Below, one piece after another: positions 30,422 through 39,138 of a DNA stretch of 64,000 nt. Origin of the DNA: Gordonia alkaliphila. Its GTDB lineage: Bacteria > Actinomycetota > Actinomycetes > Mycobacteriales > Mycobacteriaceae. The position numbers and the translations under genes are program-made. The stretch is taken from assembly GCF_023017165.1 (NCBI RefSeq), contig NZ_JALKBW010000001.1, positions 2,170,001 to 2,234,000 of the forward strand. Direction: 5' to 3'. Numbering within the stretch: position 1 is the first letter of the stretch; every line of letters starts with the position of its first letter. The notes under the pieces are model-generated. The model saw only the letters and a program-made list of their open reading frames with translations. It was not told the origin of the DNA and searched no databases.

Positions 30422-30880
30422 ATGACCTCCCAGAAACCCGCTGACCTGGTCACGGACTTCTTCGCGAACCTGGCTTCGGGCCGTGTCGAGCAGGCGCTGG
30501 CCGTCGTCGACGAGCAGATCCTCTATCAGAACGTCGGCCTGCCGAGCGTGCGCGGCAAGGCCGCCTTCGGCCGGGCGATGCGCGCGCTCAACGGCGACCG
30601 CGTCGGCTTCGACGCCGAGATCCTGGCGATCAGCGCCGACGACGACGGCGTCGTGCTGACCGAGCGCATCGACGAGCTGCGCATCGGACCGGTGCGGATG
30701 ACCTTCTGGGTGTGCGGCCGCAACGAGGTGCGCGACGGCGTGATCGTCGTGTGGCGCGACTACTTCGACTTCTGGAACTGCGCCCGGGCCTTCGCGCGCG
30801 GCGTGGCCGCGCTGGCGATTCCCGCGCTGCGCCGACCGCTGCGCAAGCCGGTCAGCGCGCTGCCGGCCCGCACGGCCTGA
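30422..30880 (+). CDS. Limonene-1,2-epoxide hydrolase-like protein
   Basis: A 152-residue protein of the SnoaL/NTF2-like fold with the full limonene-epoxide hydrolase active-site set: LYQNVGLP near residue 35 (Tyr and Asn), TERIDEL near residue 80 (Arg and Asp) and WRDYFDFW near residue 118 (Asp). These are the residues that position and activate water in the Rhodococcus enzyme, so epoxide hydrolysis is a fair guess. The C-terminus has an extra basic-hydrophobic tail (ARGVAALAIPALRRPLRKP) that could touch the membrane. It is divergent from rplY across 157 bases and occupies the place where mycobacteria carry lpqT. Confidence 0.8.
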   Translation: MTSQKPADLVTDFFANLASGRVEQALAVVDEQILYQNVGLPSVRGKAAFGRAMRALNGDRVGFDAEILAISADDDGVVLTERIDELRIGPVRMTFWVCGRNEVRDGVIVVWRDYFDFWNCARAFARGVAALAIPALRRPLRKPVSALPARTA

Positions 30881-30907
30881 GCGGCGCGAGCCGGGTTCGG
30901 CGGGCGC

Positions 30908-31249
30908 CTACAGGATCTCGTCGACGTTCTGGATGGGCCGGGCCAGCCGGGTGCCCTTGTCGGTCACCACGATCGGCCGCTCCACCAGGATCGGGTGGTG
31001 CACCATCGCGTCGAGGATCTCGTCGTCGGTGGCCGCGCCGAGGTTGAGCTCGGCGTAGAGCGCCTCGCGCTTGCGGACCGCCTCGCGCGGGGTGAGTCCG
31101 GCGTCAGCGAACAGCTGCTGGAGCTGTTCGCGCGTCCACCCGGCATCCAGATACTTGATCACCGTCGGCTCGAGGCCCGCCTCGCGCAGCTTGTCGAGCG
31201 TCTTGCGCGAGGTGGAGCAGCGCGGATTGTGGTAGATCGTCGCGTCCAT
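30908..31249 (-). CDS. arsC: Arsenate reductase, glutaredoxin-linked (ArsC) type
   Basis: A 113-residue thioredoxin-fold protein. It has the active-site cysteine in NPRCSTSRKT near residue 11 and the arginine-bearing segments REAVRKREALYAEL near residue 60 and RPIVVTDKGTRLARP near residue 95, the set expected for E. coli type ArsC, which reduces arsenate using glutaredoxin. Start ATG 31249 is 9 bases from the prs stop, on the same strand, so it rides on the glmU-prs transcript. No other ars gene is nearby; a general Spx/ArsC-like thiol role is possible. Confidence 0.86.
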   Translation of the reverse strand: MDATIYHNPRCSTSRKTLDKLREAGLEPTVIKYLDAGWTREQLQQLFADAGLTPREAVRKREALYAELNLGAATDDEILDAMVHHPILVERPIVVTDKGTRLARPIQNVDEIL

Positions 31250-31257
31250 GACCGGCC

Positions 31258-32235
31258 TCAGGCGTTGCCGTCGAACAGGCTGGTGACCGAGCCGTTCTCG
31301 AAGACCTCGCGGATGGTCTGCGCCAGCAGCGGGGCGATCGACAGGACGGTCAGGTTGGCGAACTGCTTGTCCGGGCCGATCGGCAGGGTGTCGGTGGCGA
31401 TGACCTCCTTGGCGCCGCACGACGACAGCCGCTCGGTGGCCGGGTCGGAGAAGACGCCGTGCGTGGTGGCGATGATGACATCGCCGGCGCCGGCCTCCTT
31501 GAGGACCTTCACCGCGCCGGCGATGGTGCCGCCGGTGTCGATCATGTCGTCGATCAGCACGCAGGTCTTGCCGGCCACGTCGCCCACGACGCGGTTGGCC
31601 ACGATCTGATTGGCGACGTCGGGATCGCGGGTCTTGTGCACGAAGGCCATGGGCGCGCCGTCGAGGGCGTCGGCCCACTTCTCGCCGACCTTGACGCGGC
31701 CGGCGTCGGGGGAGACGACGCAGATGTTGTCGGTGCCGTAGTTCTCCCGGACGTACTCGGCCAGCTGGCCCTGCGCGTGCATGTGGTCGACGGGGCCGTC
31801 GAAGAAGCCCTGGATCTGATCGGTGTGCAGATCGACGGTGATGATGCGGTCGGCGCCGGCGGTCTTGAGCAGATCGGCGACGAGACGGGCCGAGATGGGC
31901 TCGCGGCCGCGGTGCTTCTTGTCCTGGCGGGCGTACGGGTAGAAGGGCAGCACCGCGGTGATGCGCTTGGCCGAGCCGCGCTTGAGGGCGTCGATCATGA
32001 TGAGCATCTCCATGATCCACTGGTTGGTGGGGTAGGGCATGCCCTGCAGGACGAAGGCGTCGCTGCCGCGGACCGACTCCTCGAAGCGGACGAAGATCTC
32101 GCCGTTGGCGAAGTCGCGCGCGGTCTGCGGGGTGATGGTGACGCCGAGTTCCTCGGCCACCGCGGCGGCCAGTTCGGGGTGCGCCCGGCCGGAGAAGAGC
32201 ATCAGGTTCTTCCGCGCGTCAGTGGTCCACTTCAT
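31258..32235 (-). CDS. prs: Ribose-phosphate pyrophosphokinase
   Basis: Prs makes PRPP from ribose 5-phosphate and ATP for nucleotide, His, Trp and NAD synthesis, and in this order also for decaprenyl-phosphoryl-arabinose. The 325-residue protein carries [16 protein letters not shown] near residue 45, the ATP/flexible-loop region [16 protein letters not shown] near residue 100, the metal-binding [13 protein letters not shown] near residue 132, and the PRPP loop [17 protein letters not shown] near residue 222. It overlaps glmU by ATGA (32232-32235), a conserved coupling in Mycobacteriales. Confidence 0.97.
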   Translation of the reverse strand: MKWTTDARKNLMLFSGRAHPELAAAVAEELGVTITPQTARDFANGEIFVRFEESVRGSDAFVLQGMPYPTNQWIMEMLIMIDALKRGSAKRITAVLPFYPYARQDKKHRGREPISARLVADLLKTAGADRIITVDLHTDQIQGFFDGPVDHMHAQGQLAEYVRENYGTDNICVVSPDAGRVKVGEKWADALDGAPMAFVHKTRDPDVANQIVANRVVGDVAGKTCVLIDDMIDTGGTIAGAVKVLKEAGAGDVIIATTHGVFSDPATERLSSCGAKEVIATDTLPIGPDKQFANLTVLSIAPLLAQTIREVFENGSVTSLFDGNA

Positions 32236-33734
32236 GAGCTGCTCTCCTCCTGGGATGCCGATTCTCGGGCTGCTTGCGCCGCCTGTGCGGCGGCGCTGGT
32301 GGGTCGTTTGGTGAGAACCCAGTCTTCGATGATGCGCTGCGGTCCGGCCGAGACCGCGAGCGCCCCGGACGGAACGTCCTGACGCACGACGGTGCCGGCG
32401 CCGGTGTAGACGCCGTCGCCGAGGGTGACCGGGGCGACGAACATGTTGTCCGAGCCGGTGCGGCAGTGCGAGCCGATCACGGTGCGGTGCTTCTTCTCGC
32501 CGTCGTAGTTGACGAAGACGCTGGAGGCGCCGATGTTGGTGTACTCGCCGATCTCCGCGTCGCCCACATAGGTCAGGTGCGGGATCTTGGTGCCGGTGCC
32601 GATCTGCGCGTTCTTGGTCTCGACGTAGGCGCCGATCTTGCCGGCCTTGCCGAGCCGGGTGCCCGGGCGCAGGAAGGCGAACGGACCGACGGTCGCGCCG
32701 GCGCCGACGACGGCCTCGCTGCCGTGGGTGCGGACCACCTGCGCGCCGGCGCCGATCGTCACGTCGGTGAGCGTGGTGTCCGGACCGACGACGGCGTCGT
32801 CGCCGATTTCGGTGCGCCCGCGCAGCTGGGTGCCGGGTTCGATGACGGCGTCCCGGCCGATGGTCACGTCGACATCGATCCAGGTGGTGGCCGGATCGAC
32901 GATGTTCACGCCGGCCAGCTGGTGGCGGCGCACGATGCGCCGGTTCAGCTCGGCGGCGAGCTCGGCCAGCTGGGCGCGGTCGTTGCAGCCGGCGACGACG
33001 GCCGGATCGTCGACGATGTGGGCGCGCACCACCCGGCCGGCCTCGCGGGCGATTTGCACCACGTCGGTCAGGTAGAACTCGCCCTGGGCGTTGTCGGTCG
33101 ACAGGCCGCGCAGCGCCTCGCGCAGGACCGCGGCATCGAAGGCGTAGATGCCGGCGTTCACCTCGTCGATCAGCAGTTGCACCGCGGTGGCGTCCTTGTG
33201 CTCGACGATCGCGGTGACCTCGCCGTCGGTGCGCTCGATGCGCCCGTAGCCGGCCGGGTCGGCGACGGTGAAACTGGTCAGCGTCACGGCGGCGGCCGGC
33301 TGCGCGGTGTGCGTAGCGATCAGGGCGCGCAGGGTGTCGCCGTCGAGCAGCGGCGCATCGGCCACGGTGATCAGCACGGTGCCGGTGAAGTCGTCGGGCA
33401 GGCCGGTCAGGCCCGCGCGGGCGGCGTCGCCGGTGCCCAGCGGCCGGTCCTGGACGGCGACCTTCAGCGTGTCGCCGAGGGGAGCGGCCACCCGCTCGAT
33501 CTCGGCGGTGACCTTCTCGCGCTCGTGGCTGACGACCGGGATGACGTGCGCGGGTGCCACCTCGTGGGCGGCGGCCAGCGCATGGTGGACCAGGGAGCGC
33601 CCGGCGATCCGGTGCAGGATCTTGGGGGTCTTGGACTTCATCCGGGTGCCCGCGCCGGCGGCCAGCACGATCACGGCGAGCTGTTCGTCGTACGCGCTGT
33701 CGGGCTCGTACGCGCCGCTGGGCTGTCCGGTCAT
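32232..33734 (-). CDS. glmU: Bifunctional N-acetylglucosamine-1-phosphate uridyltransferase / glucosamine-1-phosphate acetyltransferase
   Basis: GlmU makes UDP-GlcNAc for peptidoglycan in two steps. The N-terminal Rossmann domain has [19 protein letters not shown] near residue 28; the C-terminal half is a left-handed beta helix of hexapeptide repeats ([19 protein letters not shown]) ending with the acetyl-CoA part ([19 protein letters not shown] and [15 protein letters not shown]). A Ser/Gln-rich tail closes the 500-residue protein. ATG 33734 ([13 protein letters not shown]) is preferred over a longer Arg-rich reading. It leads the glmU-prs-arsC unit and is divergent from the SDR gene. Confidence 0.96.
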   Translation of the reverse strand: MTGQPSGAYEPDSAYDEQLAVIVLAAGAGTRMKSKTPKILHRIAGRSLVHHALAAAHEVAPAHVIPVVSHEREKVTAEIERVAAPLGDTLKVAVQDRPLGTGDAARAGLTGLPDDFTGTVLITVADAPLLDGDTLRALIATHTAQPAAAVTLTSFTVADPAGYGRIERTDGEVTAIVEHKDATAVQLLIDEVNAGIYAFDAAVLREALRGLSTDNAQGEFYLTDVVQIAREAGRVVRAHIVDDPAVVAGCNDRAQLAELAAELNRRIVRRHQLAGVNIVDPATTWIDVDVTIGRDAVIEPGTQLRGRTEIGDDAVVGPDTTLTDVTIGAGAQVVRTHGSEAVVGAGATVGPFAFLRPGTRLGKAGKIGAYVETKNAQIGTGTKIPHLTYVGDAEIGEYTNIGASSVFVNYDGEKKHRTVIGSHCRTGSDNMFVAPVTLGDGVYTGAGTVVRQDVPSGALAVSAGPQRIIEDWVLTKRPTSAAAQAAQAARESASQEESSS

Positions 33735-33824
33735 CCAGGTCCTCCGGGTGTGCGGCGCTCGTCGGCGGCGCCGCAATGTGAAGCTGCGGGAGAAATCCTA
33801 CGCAACCGAGGTACGGTTCCCGGC

Positions 33825-34580
33825 ATGAGCACGCAGAAAGTAGCCATTGTCACCGGTGCGGCCCGCGGTATCGGTGCCGCCGTCGCCCGCCGTCTCGCCG
33901 ACGACGGCCTGGCCGTCGCGGTTCTCGACCTGGACGCCGGCGCCTGCGCGGGCGTCGTCGGGGAGATCACCGCCGCCGGTGGCAAGGCCGTCGCCGTCGG
34001 TGCGGACGTGTCCAGCGAGGACGACGTGGCCGCGGCGGTCGACAGTGTCGTCGCCGAGCTGGGTGCGCCGACGGTGCTGGTGAACAATGCGGGCGTGCTG
34101 CGCGACAACCTGCTGTTCAAGATGAGCGTCTCGGACTGGGACACGGTGATGGCCGTGCACCTGCGCGGGGCCTTCCTGATGAGCCGGGCATGCCAGCGGC
34201 ACATGATCGAGGCCGGCTGGGGCCGCATCGTGAACCTGTCGAGCACGTCGGCGCTGGGCAATCGCGGGCAGGCCAACTACTCGGCGGCCAAGGCCGGCAT
34301 GCAGGGCTTCACCAAGACGCTCGCCCTGGAACTGGGCAAGTTCGGTGTCACCGCCAATGCCATCGCCCCGGGGTTCATCGAGACCGACATGACCCGCGCG
34401 ACCGCCGAGCGGATCGGTGTGCCGTTCGACGACTTCCTCAAGGCCTGCGCGGACGACACCGCGGTGAAGCTGGCCGGCCAGCCCGACGACATCGCGAACG
34501 CGGTCTCCTTCTTCGCCGACGAGCGCGCCAGGTACGTCAGCGGCCAGGTGCTGTACGTCGCCGGCGGCCCGAAGGCCTGA
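33825..34580 (+). CDS. Short-chain dehydrogenase/reductase, FabG-like
   Basis: A 251-residue classical SDR. It shows the NAD(P) loop VTGAARGIGAAVA near residue 9, NNAGVLRDNLLFKM near residue 86 and the Ser-Tyr-Lys set in NLSSTSALGNRG and YSAAKAGMQ (residues ~137-155), followed by TANAIAPGFIETDM. The close likeness to FabG-type 3-ketoacyl reductases makes a 3-oxoacyl-CoA or -ACP reductase likely. The TetR gene follows after 7 bases, so the pair is probably an operon whose regulator may control lipid-related genes nearby. Confidence 0.87.
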   Translation: MSTQKVAIVTGAARGIGAAVARRLADDGLAVAVLDLDAGACAGVVGEITAAGGKAVAVGADVSSEDDVAAAVDSVVAELGAPTVLVNNAGVLRDNLLFKMSVSDWDTVMAVHLRGAFLMSRACQRHMIEAGWGRIVNLSSTSALGNRGQANYSAAKAGMQGFTKTLALELGKFGVTANAIAPGFIETDMTRATAERIGVPFDDFLKACADDTAVKLAGQPDDIANAVSFFADERARYVSGQVLYVAGGPKA

Positions 34581-34587
34581 TTCCCCG

Positions 34588-35271
34588 GTGACCCGAGGTT
34601 CTTTCCGGGGCGACCCGAACGAGGCCGAGCAGGGCACGCTCATCGAACGCGCCCTGCGTGCGGCGTCCGACGGGCCCGCGGTTCGGGCCCCGCGGGAGGA
34701 CAAGACGCGGATCAAGCTGCTCGACGCGGCGTACGAGCAGTTCTGCGAGACGGGGATCGCCCGGACGTCGATGGAAGAGGTGGCGCGTCGGGCGGGCACC
34801 GCGCGCATCACCATCTACCGCAAGTTCGACAGCAAGGACGCGCTGGTCGACGCGGTGATGCTGCGGGAGTTCCAGCGGTACTTCGGGCAGTTCATCGACG
34901 AGATGCGGACGGCGGAGACGGTGGCCGACCGGGTGGTGGCCGGCTTCGTCACCTCGCTGTGCACCATCGGCCAGAATCCGTTGATCACCCGGTTGCTGGA
35001 GTTGGAGCCGGCGATGGTGCCGGGTCTGGTCGGCGGCGGCGATTCGCGCACCATGTTTCAGGTCCGGGACTTCGTCGCCATGCAGATCGCCCGGGAACAG
35101 GAGGCCGGCAACATCTTGCCGGAGGTGTCCACCCGGCTGGCGGCCGACTTGATCGTCCGCATCACGGGCTCGTTCCTCACCTCGCGCAGCGATCTGATCG
35201 CGCTCGACGACGAGCCGGCGCTGGTCGCGCTGGCCGAGGAGTTCATCCTGCCGATGCTGCGGCTGTCGTAG
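34588..35271 (+). CDS. TetR-family transcriptional regulator
   Basis: A 227-residue regulator. The DNA-binding domain lies at residues ~45-90: DKTRIKLLDAAYEQF, then the helix-turn-helix SMEEVARRAGTARITIYRKF. It is followed by an all-helical ligand domain. The first ~40 residues are an unusual charged extension (RGSFRGDPNEAEQG). The GTG at 34588 starts 7 bases after the SDR stop. Genes it could control include the SDR before it and the mce operon after it, whose upstream region has an inverted repeat (36052-36080). Confidence 0.85.
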   Translation: MTRGSFRGDPNEAEQGTLIERALRAASDGPAVRAPREDKTRIKLLDAAYEQFCETGIARTSMEEVARRAGTARITIYRKFDSKDALVDAVMLREFQRYFGQFIDEMRTAETVADRVVAGFVTSLCTIGQNPLITRLLELEPAMVPGLVGGGDSRTMFQVRDFVAMQIAREQEAGNILPEVSTRLAADLIVRITGSFLTSRSDLIALDDEPALVALAEEFILPMLRLS

Positions 35272-35280
35272 CCGGGGCGG

Positions 35281-35934
35281 TCAGCCGGCGGGGGTGATCT
35301 GCAGGCCGGTCAGCATGACGTCGAAGGCCGCGCGTGCGGTGGCGGAGACGGGTGTGGGCGCATCCATGGACAGGGTCACGCTCGGGACGTTTCCGTTCGC
35401 GGCCGCGGGCAGCACGACGGTGTGCTGGCTGGTCTGGAGTGCGGTGGCGCCGGTGGTCTCCGAGACGGTGAAGGCGAACATGTCCATCCCGCAGGTCTTG
35501 CCGCGGGATTCGTCGCTGATCGGCGTCCCCTTCTGGGCGTAGTAGTTCTGCAGTGACGTGATGGTGGCTTCGAAGTCGTAGTTCGGCGCGGCCTCACCGA
35601 TCAGGACCTGTACGCGCGTCCCGGTCGTCCCGGGATCGTGCAGCACCGCGCGCAGCGACTTCGGGGGATTGTCCGACGTCGGACCGCCGGTAGTCCACCC
35701 TTCCGGGAGCGGCACCTGGACCTCCGGCAGTCCCTCCGGGACGTCGATCTTCAGCAGCGGCGCCTCGGGCGTGCCGCAGGCCGGGTTGACCTTCGCGATG
35801 GCCGGCGTCGCGGGAGTTGCGCTCGGGGCGGGCGCGGCCGGCGGGGATTCGCTGGAACAGCCGATGGCGGCGCCGAGGACGGCGGCCAGGGCCAGGGTGG
35901 TCAGAGCGGTTCGGCGGTTTCTCGGCGTTCCCAT
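35281..35934 (-). CDS. LpqN/LpqT-like lipoprotein
   Basis: A 217-residue lipoprotein: basic start MGTPRNRRTALTT, hydrophobic core, and the lipobox LGAAIGC with the lipidated Cys near residue 26, then a Pro/Ala-rich linker. The rest (PLPEGWTTGG, VQVLIGEAAPNYDFEATITS, and a C-terminal helix GLQITPAG) resembles the Mog1/PsbP-like LpqN-LpqT lipoproteins of mycobacteria. Two cysteines (PACGTPEA, KTCGMDMF) may form a disulfide. ATG 35934 is chosen because it begins the signal peptide directly. It converges with the TetR gene (10 bases apart) and is divergent from the mce operon. Confidence 0.75.
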   Translation of the reverse strand: MGTPRNRRTALTTLALAAVLGAAIGCSSESPPAAPAPSATPATPAIAKVNPACGTPEAPLLKIDVPEGLPEVQVPLPEGWTTGGPTSDNPPKSLRAVLHDPGTTGTRVQVLIGEAAPNYDFEATITSLQNYYAQKGTPISDESRGKTCGMDMFAFTVSETTGATALQTSQHTVVLPAAANGNVPSVTLSMDAPTPVSATARAAFDVMLTGLQITPAG

Positions 35935-36051
35935 GAACGGACGATACGCCCGCTGACGTCGGGAAACGCCGCCGTTCGGCGATCTGGATCGCGTCCGGAA
36001 GTCACTGGATGAAACTCTTTCGGAAAAAGTGTCGCATTTCATATTTGATGT

Positions 36052-36080
36052 ATGTTACGTTTCTCGCGTGGCTGTAACAT
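36052..36080. promoter_or_regulatory. Inverted repeat in the mce operon upstream region
   Basis: ATGTTAC (36052-36058) and GTAACAT (36074-36080) form perfect 7-base arms around a 15-base spacer. They lie in an AT-rich stretch of the ~230-base gap between the divergent lipoprotein gene and yrbE. The layout suits a dimeric repressor of TetR or GntR type, both of which are encoded at the ends of this block. A promoter is likely here but no -35/-10 pair stands out. Confidence 0.5.
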
Positions 36081-36161
36081 CGGCCATGTGAGGTCGGGGA
36101 ACCGCGACATTCGATGCCACCGATCCGCGATCACTGGGTCGTCAGCTCGATGGGGGTCAAG

Positions 36162-36971
36162 ATGACGTTCGAACTGCCCGCAGCCAAAGGGCCGGTGCGT
36201 GATCTGGCCGTTGAGGCCGGTCACACCCTCGGGTTCGCATTGCAGGCGATCGGTGCGCTGGTCGTCGCGGTTCTCCGGTTTCGCCTCTCCCTGCGCGAGA
36301 CCCTCAATCAGACGGTCTTCATCGGCCGGGTCAGCACGGGCCCGTCGCTGCTGCTGATGATCCCGGTCGGCGTCTTCATCGCGGTCTCGGTCGGGGAGCT
36401 CGCGGGGCGGATCGGCGCCGGCGGCTACTCGGGCGCGGTCGTCGCCTTCGTCATCGTCGGTCAGGCCGCGGCCCTGGTGTGCGCGCTGATGATGGCCGGC
36501 GTCGCGGGTTCGGCCATCTGCACCGACCTCGGCTCGCGCAAGATCCGCGAGGAGATCGACGCCCTGGAGGTGATGGGTGTCAACGTGATCGAGCGGCTGG
36601 TGGCGCCGCGGATCGCCGCCGCGATGATCGTCTCGCTGGTGCTGTGCTCGCTGATCACCGTCGTCGGCGTCGGCGCCTGCTACGCCTATCACCTGTACGT
36701 CCAGCACCTGCCGGCCGGCGCCTTCATGGCGACGTTCAGTCAATACGGCCGCACCAGCGACTTCGTCATGGCGCTGGTGAAGGCGACGATGTTCGCCCTG
36801 CTGGCCACCCTCGTCGCCTGCTTCAAGGGCCTGCATGCGCGCGGCGGCCCCAGCGGGGTGGCCGACGCGGTCAACGAGGCCGTCGTCATCGCCTTCGCGC
36901 TGGTCTTCATCTTCAACACCGTGCTCTCCGAGCTGTACTCGGTGATGGTTCCGGCCGTGGGGGCGTACTGA
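36162..36971 (+). CDS. YrbE-family permease of the mce operon (YrbE A)
   Basis: A MlaE/YrbE-type ABC permease with about five or six helices; with the second YrbE it would form the membrane channel of the Mce lipid importer. Family marks are GPSLLLMIPVGVFIAV near residue 50, the EExDALEVMG loop (REEIDALEVMGVNVIERLV) near residue 130, where the Glu is conserved and contacts the ATPase, and a C-terminal FIFNTVLSELYSV. I chose ATG 36162 (MTFELPAAKG), which follows GGGGG at 36152-36156; in-frame ATGs at 36114 and 36150 are also possible. The stop overlaps the next gene (TGATG). The ATPase (MceG/Mkl) is encoded elsewhere. Confidence 0.88.
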   Translation: MTFELPAAKGPVRDLAVEAGHTLGFALQAIGALVVAVLRFRLSLRETLNQTVFIGRVSTGPSLLLMIPVGVFIAVSVGELAGRIGAGGYSGAVVAFVIVGQAAALVCALMMAGVAGSAICTDLGSRKIREEIDALEVMGVNVIERLVAPRIAAAMIVSLVLCSLITVVGVGACYAYHLYVQHLPAGAFMATFSQYGRTSDFVMALVKATMFALLATLVACFKGLHARGGPSGVADAVNEAVVIAFALVFIFNTVLSELYSVMVPAVGAY

Positions 36972-37831
36972 TGGTGTCCGTCGACGTCAGCTACCGGATC
37001 CGGGACGGCTACCGGCGCCGCGTCGTGCCGGTGGCCGACGGAGTGGTGCGGTTCGGCGAATACGTCACCTTCATCCTCCGGGCCATCGCCGCGGTGCCGT
37101 ACACGCTGATCCACTACCGCAAGCACGTCGTCCGGCAGATCGCCGAGATGACCTTCGGCACCCGGTCGCTGCTGTCCGGCGGCGGCACGATGGGCATCGT
37201 GCTGGCCATGTCGCTCGCCGCGGCCATGATGCTCGGCGTCGAGACCTACCGCGGCCTCCAGCTGGTCGGCATGACCTCGCTGTCGGGCATGCTCGCGGCC
37301 ATCGCCAACACGCGTGAGCTGGCTCCCGTCGTGGTCGCGATCGCCCTGGCCGCCAAGGTCGGCACCGGTTTCACCGCGCAGATCGGCGCCATGCGGATCT
37401 CCGACGAGATCGCGGCGCTGGACGTGATGGCGATCCGGTCGGTGCCGTTCCTGGCGACCACCCGGATGATCGCCGCGATGGTCTGCGTGCTGCCGATCTA
37501 CATGATCGGCCTGCTGGCCAGCTACATCGCCACCCGCCTGGTGGTGGTGTGGTTCAACGGGGAATCGCCGGGCACCTACGACTACTACTTCCACCTGGCA
37601 CTGACGCCCACCGACCTGCTCTATTCGGCGATCAAGGCCGTGGTCTTCGCGGCGATCGTGACCCTCGTGCACTGCTCCTACGGCTACTTCGCCTCCGGTG
37701 GTCCCGAGGGCGTGGGCCAGGCCGCCGGCCGGGCGCTGCGGACCTCGATTCTCGCGATCGGCATCTTCGACGTGATCTTCACCTTCGGTCTGTGGGGTCT
37801 GGTCCCGCAGATCCCGGGATTGGGGTTGTAG
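36971..37831 (+). CDS. YrbE-family permease of the mce operon (YrbE B)
   Basis: The second MlaE/YrbE-type permease, 286 residues. It has the same coupling loop (SDEIAALDVMAIRSVPFLA near residue 140) and the family segment LAAKVGTGFTAQIGAMRIS before it. Helices include GIVLAMSLAAAMMLG and VCVLPIYMIGLLASYIA. The N-terminus is cytosolic and basic (RIRDGYRRRVV). The ATG shares its A with the preceding stop. Three bases separate its stop from mceA, consistent with one polycistron. Paired YrbE copies before MceA-F are the rule in Mycobacteriales. Confidence 0.9.
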   Translation: MVSVDVSYRIRDGYRRRVVPVADGVVRFGEYVTFILRAIAAVPYTLIHYRKHVVRQIAEMTFGTRSLLSGGGTMGIVLAMSLAAAMMLGVETYRGLQLVGMTSLSGMLAAIANTRELAPVVVAIALAAKVGTGFTAQIGAMRISDEIAALDVMAIRSVPFLATTRMIAAMVCVLPIYMIGLLASYIATRLVVVWFNGESPGTYDYYFHLALTPTDLLYSAIKAVVFAAIVTLVHCSYGYFASGGPEGVGQAAGRALRTSILAIGIFDVIFTFGLWGLVPQIPGLGL

Positions 37832-37833
37832 CC

Positions 37834-39138
37834 ATGACGGTGATGCTGCCGGGCCAGCCGGTCTCCCGCTGGGCCTATATGGTGCGCGCCTTGATCGCGG
37901 GCCTCCTCATCCTCGCCTTTTCGGTCTGGATGGTCGCCCGGAGCACGGGTGTCCTCTCCTCCGATCCCAAGGTGTACGCGGAGATTCCGGTGTCCGCCGG
38001 ACTGATCCAGACCGGCGCGCCGGTGCGGTACCACGGCGTGAAGGTCGGGGAGATCACCTCGATCGACGCGGGGGCGGACTCCTCGCGCATCGGGTTGACC
38101 ATCGACGAGGGCGCACTCGATCTGATTCCGGCCACCGTGGTGATCCGCGTGCTGCCGCGCACCTTCTTCGGCGACATCTACCTGCAGCTGGTTCAGCGGC
38201 CGGGAGCGCTTGTGCAGCAGGGGAAGTCGCTCACCCCGGGTGCTGAGCTGGCCGTCGACGACGGGCCGGATGCGGTGAACCTCTATGACATCTTCACCAA
38301 ACTGTCCGACCTGATCGCCGAGGTGGAGCCGGACCAGGTGAACGTGGCGTTGGCGGCGGTCAATCGGGCCGTCGGCGGTCGCGGCCAGGAACTCGGCGTG
38401 ATGATCGACGACTGGTGGGCGGCCTCGCAGGAGTTGGAGTCGACGGTGCACCGTTTCCTCGACGCCACCCCGGAGTTCCGGCGCGTCGCCGAGTCGCTGC
38501 GCCGCGCGACACCCGACGTCATCGAGACTCTGAACTCGGTCACCAACATCTCGCGCGGGATCGTCGAGCACGACGACGAGCTGGCCGCGTTCTTCACCAG
38601 CGCGCTCGGATTCGTCAGTGCGACAGGAGAATTCATTGCCGCCGAGCGGAAGAATCTGATCACGGTCCTCGACGCCACCGGCAAGATCCTGGCCACCGTC
38701 GCCGAGCAGCCGTCCGGGATCAGCACCACGATCACCGAGGCCGGCAAGTTCGGCGCGGCCGGGACCATCCTGTTCGCCACCGGGCGGTTCAACATCACCG
38801 CGGTACCGACCTTCTCCGAGCCGATGCCGTACACCGGGGCCGACTGCCCGACGTACGGGAGCCTGCGCGGCGCCCAGTGCTTCGGCACCGGCTCGCCGAA
38901 CGGGCGCGGTGCGGTGCGTGCACCGGGGGAGGGCAATTCGACTGTGCTGCAGCGGAAGCCGCGGAACACGCCGGCCGCGTACACCGGGCCCGAAGTGATC
39001 GACGGAAAGGCGGAGTCTGCCGCGATGGGCCGTATCCAGTCGGCGGTGGCGCCCGCCTCGGCATCCGGCACGCCGAACGCTGCCACGGTGCTCATGCTCG
39101 GGCCGATGGTCCGCGGGAACCAGGTGGAACTGTCATGA
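37834..39138 (+). CDS. Mce-family protein A
   Basis: MceA is the first of six MCE-domain subunits that build the periplasm-spanning lipid tunnel. The 434-residue protein begins with an uncleaved hydrophobic helix (ALIAGLLILAFSVWMVA near residue 17). The MCE domain follows (PVSAGLIQTGAPVRYHGVKV near residue 50; LPRTFFGDIYLQLVQ near residue 105), then a long helical region and a disordered Ser/Ala/Pro-rich C-terminus. Two cysteines near residue 325 (ADCPTYG and AQCFGTG) recur in the MceA group. It overlaps mceB by ATGA. Confidence 0.9.
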   Translation: MTVMLPGQPVSRWAYMVRALIAGLLILAFSVWMVARSTGVLSSDPKVYAEIPVSAGLIQTGAPVRYHGVKVGEITSIDAGADSSRIGLTIDEGALDLIPATVVIRVLPRTFFGDIYLQLVQRPGALVQQGKSLTPGAELAVDDGPDAVNLYDIFTKLSDLIAEVEPDQVNVALAAVNRAVGGRGQELGVMIDDWWAASQELESTVHRFLDATPEFRRVAESLRRATPDVIETLNSVTNISRGIVEHDDELAAFFTSALGFVSATGEFIAAERKNLITVLDATGKILATVAEQPSGISTTITEAGKFGAAGTILFATGRFNITAVPTFSEPMPYTGADCPTYGSLRGAQCFGTGSPNGRGAVRAPGEGNSTVLQRKPRNTPAAYTGPEVIDGKAESAAMGRIQSAVAPASASGTPNAATVLMLGPMVRGNQVELS

